NCBI GenBank assembly: GCA_016872055.1
Contig: VHBH01000002.1
Span: forward strand, 62,001 to 126,000
Source: Nitrososphaerota archaeon
GTDB lineage: Archaea > Thermoproteota > Nitrososphaeria > Nitrososphaerales > Nitrosopumilaceae
DNA length: 64,000 nucleotides
Direction of reading: 5' to 3'
Translations under genes and position numbers: made by a program
In this document: positions 60,681 to 64,000 of the stretch, piece after piece
Layout: every line of letters starts with the position of its first letter
How positions within the stretch are numbered: position 1 is the first letter of the stretch
The notes under the pieces: generated by a model
The model's database searches: none
Seen by the model: the letters and a program-made list of their open reading frames with translations, nothing else
What the model was told of the DNA's origin: nothing

Positions 60681-62321
60681 GTGAGGCATTTAATTTTTCT
60701 AATGATAGTTGTAACTGTAGTTCCTTTTACAGGAATTGCATTCGGACACGGACTAGGTATGGATATGGCCCCACCAATAAGCTTTGAAGGAATGAAGGTC
60801 ACCGTTATGACTACTTTAGATCCCAGAGACATAACTGTGGGCAATGTGAATACTGCTAACATAGGCGTGAGATTTTACGACACACTTAGCGACAAAAATC
60901 TTGATTCAGTAACATATCGAATTGAGGTCTTTAGAAACGAAAAACTACTGGCAAGAAATCTGTTTTATGATCAGGATGGTCTATTAAACATCCAAGTAAA
61001 ACCCCAGACCAAATGTTCTGAGACTGAGTCATGGAGATGCACCAAATACTTTGGAGAGGAGGACCTAATTTCGGGAGGACTAATGGCAAGGGGCAACAGC
61101 GTACCAATAATTCAAGGGCCGATATTTGACAAAGGTGGACTGTATAACATCAACGTAGTAATTGAGGGTGCCACAAGTCCAAAGGCACTCGTAGCGGATC
61201 CATTGATATTTGAGACTTTTGTCAGTGTTGCACAAGATCAAAACTTTATCATCAAAACTGCCCAAGCAAAAGAAATTCCAGTAATTGTAAAGACGTACTA
61301 TGATGAAGTAACTGATTTCAAATTTGACTCAAACGACAGTTCAATTTCGTTTAACATGCCATTTAATTGGGATCCTACATACATCAAACTTGTACAGGTT
61401 GTTCATGAAGAAATCCGTATCCCAAAGTCATTTTTGCCATATGGAGAGGGCAAGCAGTTCAAGGGCTATGTTAATGGTGTTGAAGTAGACAATAGAGTAT
61501 TACTACTTGATCCATATTCGTATGAAGACAAAAACGTGATACACTTTCTGGTAACCGGAACCGAACTTGATAGAATCAACAACAAACTCGGCTCAAAACA
61601 AACCCCAGATCTAATGATATTCAAACTAGTTCCACAGGAAGGATCTTCCACAAACTCGATTGAACTAAAGTTTGAAAACGGTGCAACTGGAAAAATTTCA
61701 TGGGATAGTAAATATGGAGCGGGACAAGACATCCCATTCGAGTTTTCATTTTTTGATAATAACAAAAACCTGCTAAGGGATATTCACTATGGATATGAAA
61801 TACTAGATAAAAATGGAAAACAAATTGCAGTTAACACTGGATCTGATCCAAACATGGCTGGAATTTTGGCAAGCGAGGGAATAGACATACAAAAAATCAA
61901 AATCCCAACACAAGACATGTACAAATTCCGTCTGCTTTTGTTAGGCCAAGGAATGCCTGTGAATCTGAAATACTCCGGCATAATTGAAGGGGTTTTGGAA
62001 GTGGGGGCTCCAGGCAAGACAATTCCATCCGATTTGATAACTCCTTCTCTTACATACACAATTCCATCATGGATCAAAACCAACGCTAAGTTCTGGTCTG
62101 ATGGAAAAATAACAGACAAGGACTTTGTAAACGGAATTCAATATTTAATAAAACAAAAAATAATCAAGATTCCCTCAACACAAAAAGAAGGGTCTGGTTC
62201 ATCCACAATCCCTGTATGGGTCAAAAATTCCGCCAAGTTCTGGGCGGATGGTAAGACGACTGATGATGACTTTGTCAACGGCATACAATTTCTAATCAAA
62301 TCTGGAATAATCAAAGTATAA
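60681..62321 (+). CDS. Exported protein with two C-terminal WIK-type repeats
   Basis: 546 residues from a GTG. Signal peptide (about 1-24), then GHGLGMDMAPPISFEG. A body homologous to the PEFG protein at 37961-39259 (VKTYYDEVTDFKF, MPFNWDPTYIKLVQVVHEEI, RIPKSFLPYG). The C-terminus has two copies of a 40-residue repeat: IPSWIKTNAKFWSDGKITDK and IPVWVKNSAKFWADGKTTDD, each ending in DFVNGIQFLI-type text. These repeats are common on thaumarchaeal exported proteins and probably bind the cell surface. No PEFG here, so the two paralogues use different anchors. Confidence 0.82.
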   Translation: MRHLIFLMIVVTVVPFTGIAFGHGLGMDMAPPISFEGMKVTVMTTLDPRDITVGNVNTANIGVRFYDTLSDKNLDSVTYRIEVFRNEKLLARNLFYDQDGLLNIQVKPQTKCSETESWRCTKYFGEEDLISGGLMARGNSVPIIQGPIFDKGGLYNINVVIEGATSPKALVADPLIFETFVSVAQDQNFIIKTAQAKEIPVIVKTYYDEVTDFKFDSNDSSISFNMPFNWDPTYIKLVQVVHEEIRIPKSFLPYGEGKQFKGYVNGVEVDNRVLLLDPYSYEDKNVIHFLVTGTELDRINNKLGSKQTPDLMIFKLVPQEGSSTNSIELKFENGATGKISWDSKYGAGQDIPFEFSFFDNNKNLLRDIHYGYEILDKNGKQIAVNTGSDPNMAGILASEGIDIQKIKIPTQDMYKFRLLLLGQGMPVNLKYSGIIEGVLEVGAPGKTIPSDLITPSLTYTIPSWIKTNAKFWSDGKITDKDFVNGIQYLIKQKIIKIPSTQKEGSGSSTIPVWVKNSAKFWADGKTTDDDFVNGIQFLIKSGIIKV

Positions 62322-62369
62322 CCTTAAAACCAGATTTACGTTTTTATCCACTGCATCAGTTGACTAGAT

Positions 62370-63146
62370 ATGCTTCCAATTAGGGACGAAAATCCAAAAC
62401 CAGCTGGCTACAAGCCAATGATGACAATCGCCCTGATTGCGGCAAACGTGATAATTTTCTTCGTGGAAGTTGCAATAACTGGTCAGTTCTTTGAATTCAA
62501 CAATAATCGGGCAGCTGCGTTTTTCTTTGATTGGGGGGCAGTTCCTGCCTGTGTCTCTGGCGATCGAATCCTGAATTTTCAGAACGTAGAGATTGAATGT
62601 CCTCCAGAACCAATGATTACTCTGCTTACCTCCACATTTCTCCACGGCGGTGCACTACACCTTGGCGGCAACATGCTGTTTTTGTGGATCTTTGGAGATA
62701 ACATTGAGCTGAAATTCGGCCGACTAAAATTCCTTGGAATCTATCTGATGTGGGGAATTGTGGCAGGTCTAGTCCATATTGTGGGCGATCTGAACAGTCC
62801 GATTCCAGCGGTGGGAGCATCTGGCGCAATCTCTGGTGTTTTGGGAGCATATTTGGTGATGTTTCCGCGAGCAAAAATTACCACGTTTATGATGCTTGGA
62901 TTCTTTATGAGAATGACAAATGTTTCTGCCAAATTCTTTTTGCCTTTTTGGCTCATCTTCCAGAACTTACTTCCGTTGTTTGTAGGCGGATTTGGCTTTG
63001 GCTCTGGTGGTGTTGCGTACTTAGCCCACATTGGGGGATTTGTAATTGGTCTTGCTACTGGATATGCATACAAGAAAATGCGCAGCGGTGATTTCACATA
63101 TGGAACTAGTTATGGCACTCGATATGGCTGGAAGGGCGACATCTAG
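62370..63146 (+). CDS. Rhomboid-family intramembrane serine protease
   Basis: 258 residues, six or seven membrane helices. Catalytic dyad: S151 in AVGASGAISGVLGAYL and H220 in YLAHIGGFVIGLATGY. HGGALHLGGNMLFLWIFGDN marks the conserved helix-2 His/Asn region, with GWGI-type WGIVAGLVHI. It cleaves membrane proteins within the bilayer; the substrate is unknown. Stands alone, with a small tautomerase gene 30 bases downstream. Confidence 0.93.
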   Translation: MLPIRDENPKPAGYKPMMTIALIAANVIIFFVEVAITGQFFEFNNNRAAAFFFDWGAVPACVSGDRILNFQNVEIECPPEPMITLLTSTFLHGGALHLGGNMLFLWIFGDNIELKFGRLKFLGIYLMWGIVAGLVHIVGDLNSPIPAVGASGAISGVLGAYLVMFPRAKITTFMMLGFFMRMTNVSAKFFLPFWLIFQNLLPLFVGGFGFGSGGVAYLAHIGGFVIGLATGYAYKKMRSGDFTYGTSYGTRYGWKGDI

Positions 63147-63176
63147 TATAAATTCAAGAGAGAAAAAATTTCTTTT

Positions 63177-63353
63177 ATGCCAATAATTACAGTCTCAATG
63201 TATCCTGGCAGAACCACAAAACAAAAAGAAGAATTTGCAAAGGCAATCACAAAGGCTGCAGTTGAAATTCTCAAGACTAAAGAGTCTCATGTAATAGTGG
63301 TCTTTGAGGACAATCCAAAAGAAAATTGGTACCTTGCAGGAAGCCCCCTGTAA
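63177..63353 (+). CDS. Small 4-oxalocrotonate tautomerase-family protein
   Basis: 58 residues. Begins MPIITVSMYPGRTTKQKEEF; the proline after Met is the catalytic base in this family. HVIVVFEDNPKENWYLAG matches the C-terminal part. Forms a hexamer or similar of short subunits. Natural substrate unclear. Confidence 0.85.
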   Translation: MPIITVSMYPGRTTKQKEEFAKAITKAAVEILKTKESHVIVVFEDNPKENWYLAGSPL

Positions 63354-63390
63354 GGTTCTACTTTTTATCTAATGGTGTAATACCCAATCC

Positions 63391-64000
63391 ATGAAGATAG
63401 CTATAGTACAGTTCAAGGCGTCAACTGACAAGAAAAAAAATCTTTCAAAAATTCTGGATTATATTTCTACAGCTGCAAAAAAAGGTGCGCGACTCTGCGC
63501 ATTTCCTGAATTCATGATGTTCCACACCACATCAAATCAGTCTGCAATGCAACTAGTGGAGCAAGCAGAGACAATCACTGGAGATTTTATTACACAAATA
63601 GCAAGAGCTGCCAGAAAAAACAAAATAGAAGTTGTTGGGACTATATACGAAAAAAGCAAGAAAAAGGATCGTGTCTACGACACTGCGTTTGTAATTAGCA
63701 AATCAGGCAAAATATTATCGACATACAGAAAAATCCATCTGTATGATGCGCTTGGTTTTAGAGAATCTGATAAACTAGAGCCTGGCAACAAAATTGTACC
63801 TCCAACTAAGACGACGCTTGGCAAAATTGGCATGCTCATATGCTATGATCTGAGGTTTCCTGAAATGTCAAGAATTTTGGCCTCATCCGGCTCTGAAATT
63901 CTGGTTGTACCGTCTGCGTGGGTGCAAGGGCCACACAAGGAAGAGCACTGGCTTGCGCTAAACAAAACCCGCGCAATAGAGAACGGATGCTATGTCATCG
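63391..64000 (+). CDS. Nitrilase/carbon-nitrogen hydrolase, 5' part
   Basis: At least 203 residues, cut by the right edge. The catalytic triad is visible: E40 in CAFPEFMMFH, K114 in TYRKIHLYDA, C151 in GMLICYDLRFPEMS. Matches the nitrilase superfamily branch (C-N hydrolases such as omega-amidase/NIT). Hydrolyses amide or nitrile C-N bonds; specific substrate not readable from this part. Confidence 0.93.
   Translation, partial: MKIAIVQFKASTDKKKNLSKILDYISTAAKKGARLCAFPEFMMFHTTSNQSAMQLVEQAETITGDFITQIARAARKNKIEVVGTIYEKSKKKDRVYDTAFVISKSGKILSTYRKIHLYDALGFRESDKLEPGNKIVPPTKTTLGKIGMLICYDLRFPEMSRILASSGSEILVVPSAWVQGPHKEEHWLALNKTRAIENGCYVI

Noticed and set aside
1-64000. tRNA, rRNA or other structured RNA genes
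   Set aside because: Scanning the intergenic regions I saw no cloverleaf-like pattern or rRNA motif; a covariance-model search would be decisive.

Overview
The window is archaeal and most consistent with an ammonia-oxidising member of the Nitrososphaerota (Thaumarchaeota), probably Nitrosopumilales. The pointers are an Amt ammonium channel, a complete urease locus beside two SSS-type transporters, an A-type ATP synthase, exported proteins ending in the PEFG sorting motif, many copper and nickel proteins, and genes that mostly begin about 25 bases after a TATA box (leaderless). The background base composition looks moderate, around Nitrosotenuis-like values, but I did not compute it and genus assignment is inference. 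No rRNA, tRNA, CRISPR array or insertion sequence was recognised.

Layout. 1-4.1 kb: the end of an ABC transporter ATPase with its exported partner, a small membrane protein, a UbiB-type kinase and an Hsp20 chaperone. 4.1-6.6 kb: a phosphonate-type uptake operon (phnD, phnC, phnE). 6.7-7.3 kb: a decayed gene. 7.4-9.9 kb: nucleotide genes (thymidylate kinase, HD phosphohydrolase, UMP kinase). 10-14 kb: small proteins, a Cas4-like protein, ATP synthase subunit C and a winged-helix protein. 14.2-16.6 kb: amt and a two-domain rhodanese. 16.6-23.7 kb: ATP synthase genes, with atpI diverging from atpE-A-B-D-(43-residue ORF)-K. 23.7-25.1 kb: divergent pyrI and pyrB. 25.5-31.9 kb: an orphan ParB, an Lrp-like regulator, two tandem SSS transporters (one fused to a UspA domain) and a zinc-ribbon membrane protein. 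31.9-37.7 kb: ureABC diverging from ureEFGD plus a winged-helix/zinc-ribbon gene.

39.4-55.1 kb reads as a metal-handling island, visibly AT-richer with many AT-only promoter palindromes. It holds a flavin oxidoreductase, a cysteine-less relative of a zinc-ribbon protein, siroheme synthase/dCTP deaminase, SufU, a DtxR-CobW-WD40 operon, two NikR regulators, CbtBA, a FeoB-like transporter and ZnuABC. ZnuA carries an 11-copy His/Glu-rich repeat. 55.2-62.3 kb encodes envelope and copper proteins: a CopC-CopD-propeller fusion, a PEFG-anchored cupredoxin, a CFI-box protein and a large exported protein paralogous to the one at 38-39 kb. The right end has a rhomboid protease, a small tautomerase and a truncated nitrilase.

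How the genes fit together. Amt and urease, with the neighbouring SSS transporters as candidate urea importers, would supply ammonia for energy metabolism. The ATP synthase makes ATP from the resulting proton-motive force. NikR, CbtAB, FeoB-like, CobW and ZnuABC proteins would supply or control the nickel, cobalt, iron and zinc needed by urease, cobalamin enzymes and others. The cupredoxin and CopCD-type proteins reflect the copper dependence of this lineage. The most novel candidates are the dtxR-cobW-WD40 operon, the winged-helix/zinc-ribbon gene translationally coupled to the urease accessory genes, and the unusual repeats in the znu locus.
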